Positions 1 to 13,223 are shown, counted from the stretch's first letter. The stretch: 64,000 nucleotides of DNA from Oreocharis arfaki (GCA_013398015.1 VZRR01013724.1:40085-104084); one strand, 5' to 3'. Notes: generated by a model not told the origin, from the letters alone. Numbers and translations are program-made.

Positions 1-147
1 GAAAAAGAACTGAACATACACTTTAAGGATTATTTAGCATGAGAGTTTTAACCACCACCAGAAATGTTGGTTTTGAAACGGACTCATTTCTGTGGTCTAA
101 AGTCTTTCCATAGCTGCCCTTAAATACTTAAGAAATTGTGCTCAGTA
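1..147. other. Unassigned left flank
   Basis: AT-rich sequence before the first LTR. I see no open frame, RNA gene or repeat in it. Confidence 0.5.
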
Positions 148-757
148 TGTATTTTGGTTTTGGCTGGGACACAGCTAATATTCTTCACAATTGATGCTGA
201 AAACACTAATTCAGGGATGGTTTAGCTACAGTTGGGCAGTGTTTGCACAGAGCCAAGTCCTTTTCTGTCTCTCAACCTACCCACCAGTGAGAAGGCTGGG
301 GGTGCGCAAGAAGTTGTGAGGGGGCACAGCTGGGAGAGCTGACCTCAACTGATCAAAGGGATATTTTCCAGCCACNNNNNNNNNNNNNNNNNNNNNNNNN
401 NNNNNNNTTCCCGGCCCCTAGTTTCATATTTGAGGTGTTAAACTGGGGGGAGGAGTGGTTGGGGGGGGGGGGTGTCATTCGGATTGATGATGTTTGTCTT
501 CCTAAGTCACTTGTACAGATGACAGAGCCCTGTTTTCCTGGAGATGACTGAACATCTGCTTGCCTATGGGAAGTGGAGGATGAGTTTCTTGATGTTTTGT
601 CCTTTCATGCACAGCTTTTGCTATTAAAATTGTCTTTATCACTCAATAGATGAATATTTAACTTCTGTCTTTCTATTTCCCTCCTCCATCTGACAGTGCC
701 AGTGAGTGACTGGCTGTGTTGGGCTGAGCTGCTTCTGGGGTTAAAAAAATCCAAAAA
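148..757 (+). mobile_element. Solo LTR of avian endogenous retrovirus (family A), gapped
   Basis: This is a sense-strand copy of the LTR family also seen at 16.9, 39.2, 53.1, 55.3 and 63.2 kb. It starts near the TGTATTTTGG at 148, aligns with the 53-kb copy (TTTTGRCTGGGA start, then the 'TGCACAGAG...GGTGCRCAAG' stretch), and ends near the GGGGTTAAA at 737-745. A polyadenylation-type ATTAAA lies at 623-628, followed by a U5-like tail. A run of 12 G at 461-472 follows the assembly gap. No internal retroviral sequence adjoins, so it reads as a solo LTR. The 3' end is degraded, so the right boundary is approximate. Class III (ERVL-like) is my inference from memory of similar bird LTRs. Confidence 0.8.
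376..407. other. Assembly gap (32 N)
   Basis: A run of 32 undetermined bases inside the first LTR. It lies where the related copies carry the TATA-like region and a purine/G-rich stretch, and the sequence resumes close to a G6 and a G12 run. That suggests a G-rich sequencing drop-out. Confidence 0.99.
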
Positions 758-3600
758 GAAACAGCTTTTAAGATGAAAATGGTACATGAGATCATTTGGA
801 AGACAGGGTGTACAGAAGAAAAAGAAATTTGATAGATTATCATAATCTCTAAATCAGGAAATAATAACCAGGTAGCAGCATGAGTCTAATCTGTGTAACA
901 GAAAGAGAATAATTGGTTCTAGACTTTAGCTTCACCTTAGTTCAGGCTTATGTTTCAAAACTGGATGCAACAAAAGAGAAAAAGAATGTTTGTCAATGTC
1001 ATAGAATGGAAACAATTCCTCAAAGATGGACATGGCCTGGAAAGTAAAATGATGCATCAGGGATTCTGAGGGCAAGGAATAAAAAAAACAAACAGTAAAC
1101 ACTCTGCTATATATAAAATGGATAAAGAAACAGGAAAGTTGCAAACAGGTATTGCATTACTAGGACCCCTTCATTGCCATGAATAAAACACAAAAACCTA
1201 ATCAAGTGCAACACAAATGTGTGGTTTTCCTTACATTTTCTGGTAGTACTTATTTCTCTTTAATTCACTTTTACCTTCCCACCTAGGACTCACCGAAGTG
1301 CAAAAATAGGTGTATGTGCTGGAGAGAGAAAAAAACACACAAAAATGTGGGTTTTTTTGTAGAAGAGTGGAGAACAGTTTTGTGTGTGTGTGAATTTGGA
1401 AGTGATTATTCAATTGCAGAACTATCTCAGCAATCATCAGAAAAAAGTACTTGTTCATGACTAATCTAGAAAGATCACCTTCTTCGGAAAATAGGAAGAT
1501 AAAACAGAATACCTAGAAACAGAGGCTGATTAAAATAACTCAAAAGAGATCAACAGGAAGATCTTAAGATTCTTCACTGATACATTGCAGACAGCTATTT
1601 TTGAGGCAATACAGATGAGAAGCTGATAGATCTTCTAGAAAGTAGAAAAAGACAATGCCTAAAGTTATGGTTAATGTTTTAAGGCAACAGTGGGTACTAG
1701 AGGATGATCTATCATACAGCTCTGAGCAAGAGCAAAATACTGACACAAATGGTGTCAAAATGCCAATATATATCCATTTATCAAACACATATTCCAGATG
1801 AAAAAAAGTAAGGCCTTGGTAACATTTTTTGGACATCATCATCAGAAGGTTTGGATAAAATTTAGGCTTCCTGGCCCTATGAAAAGACTCATGGAGTTTT
1901 GTCCTACAGAAGAAGGGCAGGAGGGCAGAAGGAAGACAAGGTAAAAGGAAGAACAGAGAGAAAAAGCAAAGAGGAGATGAGGGCAGACTGTGAAGTTGTC
2001 ACTGGGGGCAATAGAACAATATGTGATGTTACTTGGAGGGTTTCATCACATAATCCATCAAGGGTGTAAAAATTGTGCACAAAAAGTTTCAAGGTAGAGG
2101 AAAATGAAGTTTTAGGATTGAGATTCAGTTCCCTAAAGACAGACACTATGGGAGTACCTGACAGCTACGGCTTCAGAAAGGTACATATTTCCAGTAATCT
2201 GATGTCATCTCACATGCTGTTAGACACTAATGTTTATGCCAATAAATCCCCCATTAGATTATTTCATGTAGCTCTTCACTATGACACCTTTTTCATTGGG
2301 CTATAAAGAAGAAAGGTGAATTTTTTTTTTTTTGCCTTTTGAGAAATTTGCAAAATGAGTTAGGTGACAAAGCAGTTCTGTTGATGGGAACTGGACTAAG
2401 CTTTTAAAGGCAGTATTACCTTTCATATGGCCTTCAAACAACAAAGAACTGACATCTGAGCCATTAGTCTTTCATCTTGTCCTCTAAAAAAAATACACCA
2501 AAATCCTTTACATTAAATTATCCATGTCTAAGCCATTCTCATGACAGAAACAGACTAAAACAGGACATACTAGCTACCTCAAATTTCTCTTGCAATCAGT
2601 TCATAATTCATGGCCACAGGGTGAAGATGGATTTAATGCCTAAAAAATCCCCCTTTAACCATCCATATCACACAATCAAGATAGACTAGAGGGGAGGTTG
2701 CTATTATTATATTAATTTTGCTCTATTTATTTCATTGACAAATTTAAGTGACTCTGCTTTTTCTTCATATTATTGCTCTGATTTCAGGCAAGGACAGGGC
2801 AAATTTTTTGCAATAGCTGAGAGTAAGCATGGCCAGACCCTAACATGTCTCGGTACCACCTTATGTCACTGCCAGGGGCAGAGGAAAAGGGACTCTGGCT
2901 TCTGAGAGGAAGGGTGTGGTTTCTGTTCAGGAGAAAGCCTGGCCTTGATGAGGTGGTCGGTATTTGTTGCAGGTTTTCCATGTAAAGTTTCTTTATCTTA
3001 TACCTTTTGTTATTAATGTTTCACTGTTCATTTTCTTATCTCGAGACTATTTCCAGTAAATTGTTCTTATCTCAGCATGGGGGTGGCTACGTTTAATTTC
3101 TAATTATAACAGTTCAACACTTCCAGCCTGGTTGAATTCAATAAAAACTTTCACAATCACAAATGCACCAATACTGGGGTTTATTGAAGCAAAGAAAATA
3201 CAAATTTGGAAACTGCCATTGATAAATGCACGTACTGCATCAGTGCTAAACACACATGCTAAAAAAAAAAAAAAATCAATTGGTATTTCATTACTCTTAA
3301 CTTTGCAATCAATTAATCTTTGTTTCACTCGGGTGTCATCTGACATAGTCAGAAATTCAAATCTTATCAAAGAGGCATCCCTGCTTTGGGGGAAAGAGAG
3401 GAGCCAGCCCTTTGATTTGTGCGCAAAATGGTGTTGCATTCTCATCCTCCGCCATGGAGGATTTCAAATGCCAGATTTCTGTCATAGTGGTGATGGGGGG
3501 CAGAGATTTTACATGTGAATGAGAGATATAGAGAGTTTTGTTTACAAAAGCTGTGGGTCTTGTGCAAGGGTGGAACAAAACTGTGACATGTCGGTATCAC
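758..3600. other. Non-coding, no gene recognised
   Basis: AT-rich sequence with several short open frames on both strands (longest about 128 codons, 3132-3518). None encodes a recognisable product or shows a domain. The only structure I see is the 5' member of the 83-bp repeat pair and A/T homopolymers (for example A15 near 3260). Confidence 0.55.
1229..1311. repeat. Member 1 of an unexplained 83-bp repeat pair
   Basis: The stretch from TTTTCCTT to GTGCAAAAATA is repeated in the same orientation at about 5428-5511. Long shared blocks such as CTCTTTAATTCACT and GAAGTGCAAAAAT are interrupted by scattered substitutions. The flanks of the two copies do not match. It resembles neither CR1 nor the LTRs in the window. 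It could be an old dispersed repeat or a local duplication. Confidence 0.7.
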
Positions 3601-3609
3601 TCCCTCTTC

Positions 3610-3656
3610 CACCCCCCTGAGGCTGAGATAAGAATTATCTGTCCTCTGCCTGATAA
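3610..3656. promoter_or_regulatory. Cluster of GATA-type motifs with a CACCC box
   Basis: CACCCCCC (3610-3617) is followed by AGATAA (3626-3631) facing TTATCT (3635-3640), which makes an inverted GATA pair, and by TGATAA at 3651-3656. Three WGATAA-type sites in 31 bp next to a KLF-type CACCC box is a composition known from erythroid and endothelial enhancers. Function is inferred from motif density only. Confidence 0.25.
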
Positions 3657-3932
3657 CCTGTCACTTCCATCAGCAGGCTAGCACACCCACATTAATTCCT
3701 TTCTCATGGAAATCCCCTCAACACATACCTCATGGCTTTAGACTTCATTCCTACAAAAATATAAAACAAAATATACTGCCTAAAGGGTAACTCGATTCAA
3801 ATTCATCCTGTGTCGTAAAATGAAAGGGATCCATGAATACAAGACTGTGAAAATGGAATGGTTATTTTCTGTTTTCTCAGTAAAAACATTGTAGCTGGCA
3901 AATGATGCTAGTGGGTGGCTGGATCAAAGCAA

Positions 3933-3946
3933 TCAGGAGGTGGCAG
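3933..3946 (+). promoter_or_regulatory. CTCF-like core motif
   Basis: TCAGGAGGTGGCAG matches the CTCF core CCASYAGRKGGCRS at 12 of 14 positions. Chance matches of this quality are common, so it is only a candidate. Confidence 0.2.
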
Positions 3947-4827
3947 TATTCTCACAATGCACAGCGACAGCAGAGTCCATTGCCCAGCCCAACATGTATG
4001 ACAGAATGCTACATTGATTTGGAAAGCAACTATCATATCAAACCAAGTAGAAAACCTTAGACAAAGATACCCCTCAAAAATTGTATACTAAACACCCCCT
4101 TGTACTACTTACCTGTAATTGATACATAAAAAATTTCCCTGCAGTCAGTCTGTTTTCATCTCTTGAGCTCTGTTACCATTGTCTTTACAGTTGTATGCCT
4201 CTTCATTATTTTCATCATGGCCACTTTTCTCACCATCTTCAAATTCTTACTAATTTCTAAAATGCTCACGGCTGTCAACTTCGCTACTCAAACAAACCCA
4301 CTTCAGTTCTATTCTCAGGGTGCTTACAAATTTTCTAATGCCTGAAACAGTGGTAGGTGAGGATTGTTTGTTTTCCTTATGTGGGCTGGAACTATGGTAT
4401 TTTGCCAAAAGCCATTATAAGTTTTTAAGTCATCTAGCAATAGAAGTTTTTTACTATTATGTGGAATGCCTGCACTTGTGCAAGCATTCCTTCGAGTAAG
4501 AATTCAAGACCAGTATTAATTCTAATGGGTTTCTTTGCCTATGTTAAATGTCCTTTAGTTGCATCTAGAGCAAACTTAATTTTTTCTTAACAAAACAACG
4601 GATCTCCTATCCATAGCAAAGTTCAGACAATTCTTTGTTAAGCAGGAAGGCATTCATTCTTGGTTTTGAGATCTAACAGAGTAGACAGTTTTTCCTTTAG
4701 CTCTATATTACTCTAGAAGACCTCATATGACTGGAATTTTATACTTAGTGTGTTCACTGCCAAGCTTCCTGTAGTATGGGTTTTTTTCTTTACCTGAAGT
4801 TTTTACAGTGATGAGTTTGCAGCTATT

Positions 4828-4875
4828 TCTTCAATATTTTTCAATATTTTTTTCAATATTTTTCAATATTTTTTC
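4828..4875. repeat. TTTTTCAATA tandem repeat
   Basis: Four slightly irregular units of a 10-12 bp TTTTTCAATA motif, varying in T-run length. A minor low-complexity repeat. Confidence 0.85.
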
Positions 4876-5076
4876 CAGTGTAACTGGAAGGCACTGTCAA
4901 CCTAAACTGGTGTCTCATTTGCATCACTCATTTAGCTTAGCAGATAACTGTGATCTTTATGCAATCCAAATGCATACTACAGGAATGCAGGAGGTGTGCA
5001 AATGGAACCAGAAGGCTGGTGCCAGCAAAGCAAATTCTTCACTGGGGACTGAAAATATTATGATGCACAACATGTA

Positions 5077-5164
5077 TGAGCTGACCAATAATGGCTTTGA
5101 ATTCTTGCTGAAGAATATTTTGAGCTGACCAATAATGGCTTTGAATTCTTGCTGAAGAATATTT
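5077..5164. repeat. Perfect 44-bp tandem duplication
   Basis: Two identical 44-bp units (5077-5120 and 5121-5164), each starting TGAGCTGACCAATAATGG and ending GAAGAATATTT. Identity implies a recent duplication or a duplication error in assembly. Confidence 0.95.
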
Positions 5165-5427
5165 TGTGCTCATCTTGGACTTTCAGTTTAAAAATTTCCT
5201 TAGTAACTGTTTTTCCACCTATTCTTTCAGCACATATAGGATTTGCAACTTGCTCTAACTCTTGAAAATATCCCTCTTTGGGTGCCCTTTTTGTACATAT
5301 GCATTAATATTCTAATAGTTTTTTTCATCACACATTTGCCCCCATCTTCTAGCTTTTTTTTTTTTTCATTTCCCCCCAAATCCCAGCATAGAGCATGATT
5401 GCATAGCTGAAATATGCAGCGTACCTT

Positions 5428-5511
5428 TTCCTTGCATTTGTTGGTAGTACTTTTTTCTCTTTAATTCACTATTACATTCCTACCTAGAACTCACAGAAGT
5501 GCAAAAATCAC
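5428..5511. repeat. Member 2 of the 83-bp repeat pair
   Basis: Direct-orientation partner of the segment at 1229-1311, from TTTTCCTT to GTGCAAAAAT. It has roughly a dozen substitutions and no shared flanks. Confidence 0.7.
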
Positions 5512-7824
5512 AAGAAGTCTCTGTGAAATTAGACCATTCCATAATTTTGCAAATTTCCCCTATCCTCACTAGTTCCACATCACATTAAATAAGGCAATCC
5601 CAGATTTAATCCACCCAACTATGCAGTTCAACTACCTTGAGGAAAGACACCCCTTATCTTTACTTTCTTGTAAAGTAAATAGTTCTTAGTGAAAACTCCA
5701 TTTTACTTCATTTGGTTTTGTGTTCATACATCTGCATGCAAATGGTAGTGCAAAAAAATGTGGGGAAAAAGAATATTTTACTGAACAAAAAGAACACTAT
5801 TTTTTAGGCAAGTCTACTATGCATATTTATTTTACATTATTATTTTGTTAACTGTCGGGAAGTGCAAAGCCATGAACAGAAGTGAAACCACAATTATTAA
5901 TTGCATATGTTTTAGAAGCAGCTTTTCATTATCTGTCATAATTTTATAGGATATTAGAGATTTTTTTTTCTGGGTACTGTAGTCATTTTCATCATTAGAG
6001 AGTATAAGAAGATCATTAATTACCTTGAACTGCCAAGTTACTTTCTTCCTAAATTGCATGTCTATTTCCTATTTTATGTTTAAGACTTCTCTTTTCAAGA
6101 TAAAATTTAAGCATTTTTTTCCTTTTTTTTTAAATTTCTTTTTAAAATATGTACTAACGCAACATGATCAGCTTTATAATTAAATGTTTTGACATGAATA
6201 AGCTTATCTGCTTTCCTGAAGACTGTGGGTGTAGATCATCCGGTTATACAAGAAGTCTTTATCGTCAAGTACAGGAATATGAATGCAGGAAAAGTTATAA
6301 ATACTGAAATAGCTCTTTAGCACAATTATCAATTTAAATGCTTTTGTAGAGATTTGAAATAATGATGGACAAGAGAACTTAATATTTAATTTTTGCTAAT
6401 CACAAAATTGAGCTATTGCCCAACAGATAACAATGAACACCACTACCATTAGTACTTGATCTCTTTGTGCAGGCAAATGGAACATAACATCAGGGGAAGA
6501 AAAAGGCCATCAACAAAACAATTTCTAGCTTTGAATCAGCCCTTTTACCTGTTCTAAATTCGTATGTAGTATCTGCCTTTTGACTGCATGATAGTAATCC
6601 TGTAAGCTGAGTAAAATGAACAGTGTTCTCACAGCTGGACTAGGTAGAACTTTAACTCCAGACATCCATTTCTCTTGCAGTTGAATTGTGAGTTATCAGG
6701 TCGTATTTCAGAGCTAACTGATTTGCAGCCTCATACAATTGAGTCTTTCTGGTTCACACTTCAGCATTTCCCAGTCAGGTCACTATATGAGACAGCAGTG
6801 CATTTCTGTTGCTCTGTTTTCTGCTTGTGGAAATGGACTTTTCTGCTCCAGTTTCGTACCAGTGATTTTCAGACCATAAAATGTTACTGAAACCCCTTTT
6901 AGCATTACTCCTGTATGAGGGGTCTGGAATGAATTGACTGTTTATGCCAAAGGAGCTTTCAGCTATGAGTGTTTAAAACAGTTCCGTTCTCTGCTATTCT
7001 TTCTAAAGGGTAGGTGTGGGAGAAACTAAATCTTTCTTATTTCCTTCAGAAAGATATTTTGCTTTTATAAAACTTGTATGCAACAATTCATGATCTGGGT
7101 ATTCATAAGCAAGCACTCTGTATTTTTTTTAATTTCATGTTCAAGTGTTATTTTTTGTAGCCATAGCATATTCAATACTTCCTACGGAACATTCAAATGC
7201 CATTCTGAAATAAGTCAGTGGGCCACAAATTGCATTGTTCAGCAAGGAAAGAACATTCAGGTAGACAGGTAAAGCATTGTTTCCCAGAACAATAAAAATA
7301 GTAGTTTGTATTTGAGGCTTTTTCAACATATAAAGATGGTTTTGATGATAATGTTGAAGCTCTGCAATGGTCCTTTGTTTGACTTTATTCTTATGTACCT
7401 GGGAGGATCCGTCATATTTTCAAGACATGGGTACAGTATCTTTTTCCACTACTCAAACAACAGTGGTAAATTTCAGCAATAATATAAAAAGTTATGATTT
7501 TAACACATTTCATACTATTTTCAAATCTCTTTAGTATGAGTTCTGGCTATGGATTCTATGTCACTATGGGGAGAATCTCATAATTCTCTAGCCATAACAT
7601 CATATAGCTTAAACAGTGTATGATTTGGCACAAGAAAGTACATCTACAGTAAAAAAAAAAAAAATCTTTTACAGAAAGTTTAACTGTATTAGTCTTACTA
7701 TTAATTGTAAATACTAAAGCAGATTTTATATATAATGATTGAATAAGTTTTCAGTGATAGGGTAGTAAAAGCTGTTTTGACACATCAGAGTGATTTGGAT
7801 TTAAGTGATTAGGACTTGAAGGTG
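5512..7824. other. Non-coding, no gene recognised
   Basis: AT-rich sequence with short T and A runs and scattered open frames of 60-75 codons that look like nothing known. I see no transposon remnant in it. Confidence 0.5.
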
Positions 7825-8245
7825 GATTGAAAAGTGAAATGAGACCCTTGGCTTGGGGGCTCATTATCAGCATCACAAAATCCATCTGAGTCCCAGACAT
7901 CAGCAATGTACCGCGAGGGCTGCTGCTGGGCCCTGTACTTTTTAACATCTTTATTAATGACCAGATGATGGGACGGAGTGTACTCTCAGGAATTTTGCAG
8001 ATGATGCAAAACTGGAAGGAGTGGTACCACCAGAGGGCTGTGTTGCCATGCAGAGTGACCTTGACAAGCTGTAGAAATGGGCTGACGGGAATCTTACAAA
8101 GCGCAACAAAGGGAAATGCTAAGTCCCATGACTGGGCAAGAATAATCCAAGGCACCAAGACAGACTGTGAGGCCCACTGACTGGAAAGCAGCTTGACAGA
8201 AAATGGCCTGGGAGTCTTGCTGGACAAAATGTTGCCCATAATGCA
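7825..8245 (+). mobile_element. CR1 LINE fragment, reverse-transcriptase region
   Basis: Degraded sense copy of part of CR1 ORF2. The RT block GLLLGPVLFNIFIND is readable at 7917-7961. The catalytic FADD followed by AKL is readable at 7994-8005, in a different frame 77 bp downstream, so at least one frameshift separates them. The left part matches the CR1 stretch around GGATTGAAAA...GTGGTGATCAGYGGCACAAA in degenerate form. The right part ends in a CTGGAAAGCAGCTTG-like block. The copy is truncated at both ends and lacks the CR1 3' tail. It cannot make a working enzyme. Confidence 0.85.
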
Positions 8246-9757
8246 TGACGGAAAATGAAAAAAAAAAAGGGGGTAAGATCAAAATGACTTGACATCTAGT
8301 TGCCTGAATTATACATATTGACTTGCCATGTGCTATACTGATGCTGGTCACTCATTATAAACTGCAAAACCAATATTAGCATTTATTAAGGAAAAATACA
8401 TTTGTGCAAAAGCTTTGACAAAGAACAACATTAAAAGTTACTGGTTTTAATAGTGATAAAATTCTAAAATATATTTGAAGATGAGAAATTCTTTGTAATT
8501 ATGAAAAGTCTGCAAAATACAAAGAACACAATCTAAAAACATCTTGAGTTAATCAGATACAGAATAGAAGAATCTAGTTTATTTTTAAGAAGGAAATAAC
8601 AGGAAAAATGGAAGAGAGATTTTTAGAGCTCTCCTGTGTGAGAAAGAAAAATTCTTTGCAGGAATTTTCTTTTATACTGGTCTTTCTTTAAAAGTACTAA
8701 ATAGGAAAGCTGAAAGTAGGCTGTGAACAACTTCAGTCACTGCACTGCATAGTTTATCAGCTACATTACAAATACATGAATTCTAGTAATACTGGTTAGC
8801 CCAGCATGATAGTTTCTTGTGCTTGATGCCAAGCCAATTTTATCAGTACTGCTCCTCAGAAATTTGGCCTTGTAAAAGAAAATGTATCTTTATCTTTTTA
8901 ATAGAAATAAGATGTCATATGGCTGAGCAAATGCAGTGTGCTCTGTGAGTAACCACTGAAATTAAAAGTCAAGCTATCAAATGCAAACTGTCACAAGGCT
9001 TAGGGTAATTAAAATTCTCTCTTCCTATACTTCCAGAAGGGATTTATATTTCTTTTTTTGACAAGAAAAATGTCTCAAGAATTATTTCTTGTTTACAAGG
9101 AAATGCACCTCCTGTGCTACATTGTGGTAAAAATTACATATCAGGGGAGTTTTTCCAGATTTTTTTCAGAAGAAAAGTATGTTGCTTGAGAATGCACCTC
9201 CAAAAATATTTCCTTAAATTTTCGAGTAAGTACTAACAAATCTTCCTTTTGCGTTATATGGTAATTAGATTAACTTTTGGGGGGCTTTGGGGAGGGTTTT
9301 TTTTTGTTTGTTTGTTTGGTTGTTTTTTGAGGGTTTTTTTGTGGCAGATGTTCAGGAATAATTCATGTCTCCTAACTTTGGTCCTACAAAACATGTATTT
9401 TTCTGGGCTACTTCAGGCTAGTTCTTGACATACCATCTGCAGTAGTGAGGGTAAAAAAGCATCTCCAGAAGGAAGCAATCTCATATTGCAAAAAGGCATA
9501 CAAGAAGAATCTCATTCAGAGCATTTAAGATTGGAGCAAAAATTAAGGCACAACAATAACTATAATGATTACAATATTATTACTGATCTAATCGATAAAT
9601 TACCTAAGATTTAATAGTCAAGAACATTGCCGGCGAAGATACAAAAATTTATTTAACTTAGCCATCTTCTTTAATACTATTTATCTATCTATCTACACAC
9701 ATTTCATGAAATTGACTAGCACCACTGATCAGGGATCAGAGAACTCTGCTAGAAACT
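8246..9757. other. Non-coding, no gene recognised
   Basis: AT-rich sequence. A G/T-rich patch at about 9278-9345 has G6, G4 and G3 runs followed by (TTTG)n. Nothing else stands out. Confidence 0.5.
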
Positions 9758-10180
9758 ATCACAGAATCACAGAATGGCTGAGGTTGGCAGGAGCTCTGGA
9801 GACCATTGTGAGACCCAATCTGAGTGGGTTGGTCAGTGGAGGGTAGCCACAGTGGTAAGTTTTGAATACCTCCAAGGATGGAGATTCCACAACCTGTCTG
9901 GTGAACCTGTTCCAGTGCTTGACCTCCTTCACAGTAAGAAAAAGGTTTTTTTGGGTTTAAGTGGAGTTTCTTATGTTGCAATCTGTATTTCTCTGGATAC
10001 TACTGAGAGTACTCTGACTCTATCTTTCTGAATCCCTTTCCCTTCAGGTATTTATACACAATGATAAAATGCACTCGAGCCTTCTCTTTTTGAGGTTAGA
10101 ATGTCCCAGGTGTCTCAGCATCTCCTTGCATGTCAGATACTTCAATCCCTTAATCATTTTACTGGCTCTAACTCTAGTGC
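9758..10180 (-). mobile_element. CR1 LINE 3' end, antisense
   Basis: Begins with TCACAGAATCACAGAATGG, the reverse complement of the CR1 3' terminal repeat. It continues through the conserved antisense stretches GAATACCTCCAAGGATGGAG and CACAACCTGTCTGG...CTGTTCCAGTGCTTGACC. It is 5'-truncated, as most CR1 insertions are, and ends in the CR1 region around CTTCAATCCCTTAATCATT. No coding capacity. Confidence 0.88.
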
Positions 10181-13100
10181 AAGATACAGACACAGCAAAA
10201 GCCTATTTCTGCTCAAAGCTTGCAGGAGGAATAACTACCAGAAAGAGATATTAAAATATGTTCAACTAAGCTGAGAACAGAGATAAGTGTTGTGGGTCTT
10301 GCCTATTCAGTAACCTATAAACATGCAATGTCATAGTTCAGGCCGTATACACACATACAAAGTCTCCCTAAGCACTGAAAAAGGAAAAGTGTATTTAAGC
10401 TTAATTAAGTCTAGAGGTCTAGAAGTAAGCCACTTCTTGCTCTGAAATAATGCCAGATACCATGTGAGGAAATTTATGATTATAATTTCTAATTTAATTT
10501 TATTACATGAGTTAATCCTTTACCTGCTTGTTTTCTGAAGGTATTTAAAGTTACCAGTTCCCATGGATGAATTCTGTTAGCGATTCTTTAGTAAATCTAA
10601 GTTAACCGTAAAACAACTGAAATGGGATGAACAATTAAAACTATGCCCCAAAATAGTTTGTTTATGGATTGTACTGTTTTGGGGATTGTAAAATGTGCTT
10701 TCATTGTGTCACGTTCGGAAGTGTCATGAGTATATATGTTTTACTGACATTATATAAAGTGAATTAATTTAGTTTGCTATTTGTTGTAGTAATTGGAAAT
10801 AGTTCCGAAACTTACCTGATAGGACATCAAATGGTCTTCCAACCAATTTTAGAAGAAATCCAAATATATATTAAAGACATAACTTAGAGAGAAGAACAAC
10901 AAGAAACAAATCATTTTATTAAAAAACCCCCTTTTTTTCCAAAATAGTAAAATAAAATTAAGGATTCCACTTGCAAATCTTTATAAGCTTTGGTTAGTCT
11001 CACTAATACCTCATTGGAGAGTTTCAGTCTTCCAAGACTCAGTTCCTCTCCTTCAGATCAGAAGAAAGAATTGGGTCTTTTTCCTTCTTAGATTATCGAG
11101 GATATATCAGGTGCTGTGTTTTTGCAGTTGTGCTCTCTTCTGTTACAACACCTGTATCTCTTGAACCTTAGGAAAAGCAAAGGGTGTTTTTACATAACAT
11201 ACCATAACATATATGGTTTATATTGGCTGAATTAGGTAGCATGTTCAGCACTTGCTTCATTTATCTATGAACTAAACATTTAGATTAAGCTAGCTGTCTA
11301 AATTCTATTTATGCACAATAGACATGTTCTCCTATGGGGCAGATGAGTGACAGTCAGTGAGAGGATTTGTAGGTTCCATCCTTGCCGCTTGGATCAACTT
11401 TTAGTTCACTAATGTCAGGCTGAGAGAGACCTAGCCACTATACCTATGTTGGTGACACTTTTTAGAGAGAATTAACTTTTACACCATTTTAAACACTGCA
11501 CACTGTTTTCCTATATTCCATTAATTTTTTACTTTCTCATCAGCTGTTTTAAACTCATGTTAATTTACTTCGATGCAGGAGTTACACAACTTTTAAGTAA
11601 TCTTTTTAGTCATCACTTTATTGGTTTCAATAATTAATCTTCCTTTTAAAATAATGTATTGTATTTTTTCACTATGGTTTCTCAGCTAAGAATCTTTAAA
11701 TGTTTTAGCTTGAAAGGGACTTCTGGAGGTAACCTGCATCATAGATTTATATACAAATATACAGAGATACTTTTGAGTATACTGGAGAATCTTTTCTCTG
11801 AAATCAAATCACATGAGGACCAAGCAAAATTCAAGTGACATTTTGCTCTTTCTGCCCATATGGCACAAAAAAGGGAAACAAAAAGAATGTTGTATCTTTG
11901 ATTTGCTGCTCTTGCCTCTCATGAAAGATAATACTCATCAGAGAGGTAGGCATAAGAATCTCAGGTTCCAGTTCTCCACGGTTCCCAAATGTGTGGTGAG
12001 TATATTGCATTGACCATTATCTTGAGCTATACCTTCAATGCCTTAAAATGTTAATTTAATAATTTATTCTTAAACCAAGAGAATAATTTCTAAATCATAG
12101 CAGGAAAGTGTATTTATTTCAATGAACAGAGTTTTTGCTTTTCAATTTATAAAACCTATAAATATTGTATATGAAACAAACTTTGCATGTTTTAGAAACA
12201 GATTTTGTCTGCATATCTAAACCACGTTTTCTTGTTACTATGAATTTAACTAAGGAATTTAAACTTTAGAATATATTTTCTGTGGTTTTTTTTTTTTTTT
12301 TTTCCTTGAAAGATAGTTGAAAACAGTCAGAGTCAAACCAAATAATTTGGTACTGCACTCAGCCTAAGCCTCTGCTTTTTGGCAGATGCCCCGCAGCCAT
12401 CAAGGCAGCAACTGGCTGAAGGTGATTTAATGGCATGTATTTCAATAAGAATCCCAAAAGAGATCCCAGTGTATGAAGCAATAAATGTCTTCTATAGCTC
12501 CAATAAACATGACATCTTGCTGAACACCACACAAAATGCCCTGAGATCTCAGCCATCGGAATTATCAGATGAGGCTCTAAAAAAAAAAAAAAAAATTCTT
12601 GGCTCAGGAAATGTTTGTTTTAAGAGATCCCTGCTTACAAAGGCAATGAACCCTGATCATTTGAGACTGAGAAAAGCTTTCACCACCTGTAAATCAAAAC
12701 CCTCCCTCTGACAAGACTTTTGTCTACTGTCCAAGATGGATTTTTGCTGTTTGAAATTCTGAAAGTCAGGGTCTGTATTCTTATTTGAAAAATGGTAGAT
12801 TTGCCTGACCTTTAAATTATGCAGTTCAGATAAATGATGTAGTTCAAACTAAAAAGATTAGACAATGTTAATGAGGATTCCACTTCTTAGTATTTGCACC
12901 TATAAAACCATTTTGTCCCTCTTCAATACTTGAACTGCGAATTATTGCTTGAAATTGATTAATATGTTCACCACTCCCATTATCTATTTGATTATTCCCC
13001 AGAATAAAAATTACTTTTATCATAATGTATTCACGCCATTGCAGGATCATTTATATGCCTCAGGCAGAAAGATGATATAATTTTAGCCAATTCAGATTAT

Positions 13101-13223
13101 TATTCAACTATCAATTGATATAATTGGGAATGCTATACATTTCATATGCAATCAAGTGGGCCAAGAAATAGTCAGCTGTTCCATTCATTACAATGAAATG
13201 ATCAAATGGATAGTTCAAAAGTA

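Noticed and set aside
7751..8239. 162-codon open frame (-)
   Set aside because: It is the antisense shadow of the CR1 reverse-transcriptase fragment.
12375..12595. Processed pseudogene ending in A17
   Set aside because: No upstream polyadenylation signal at the right distance, no target duplication, no parent protein recognised.
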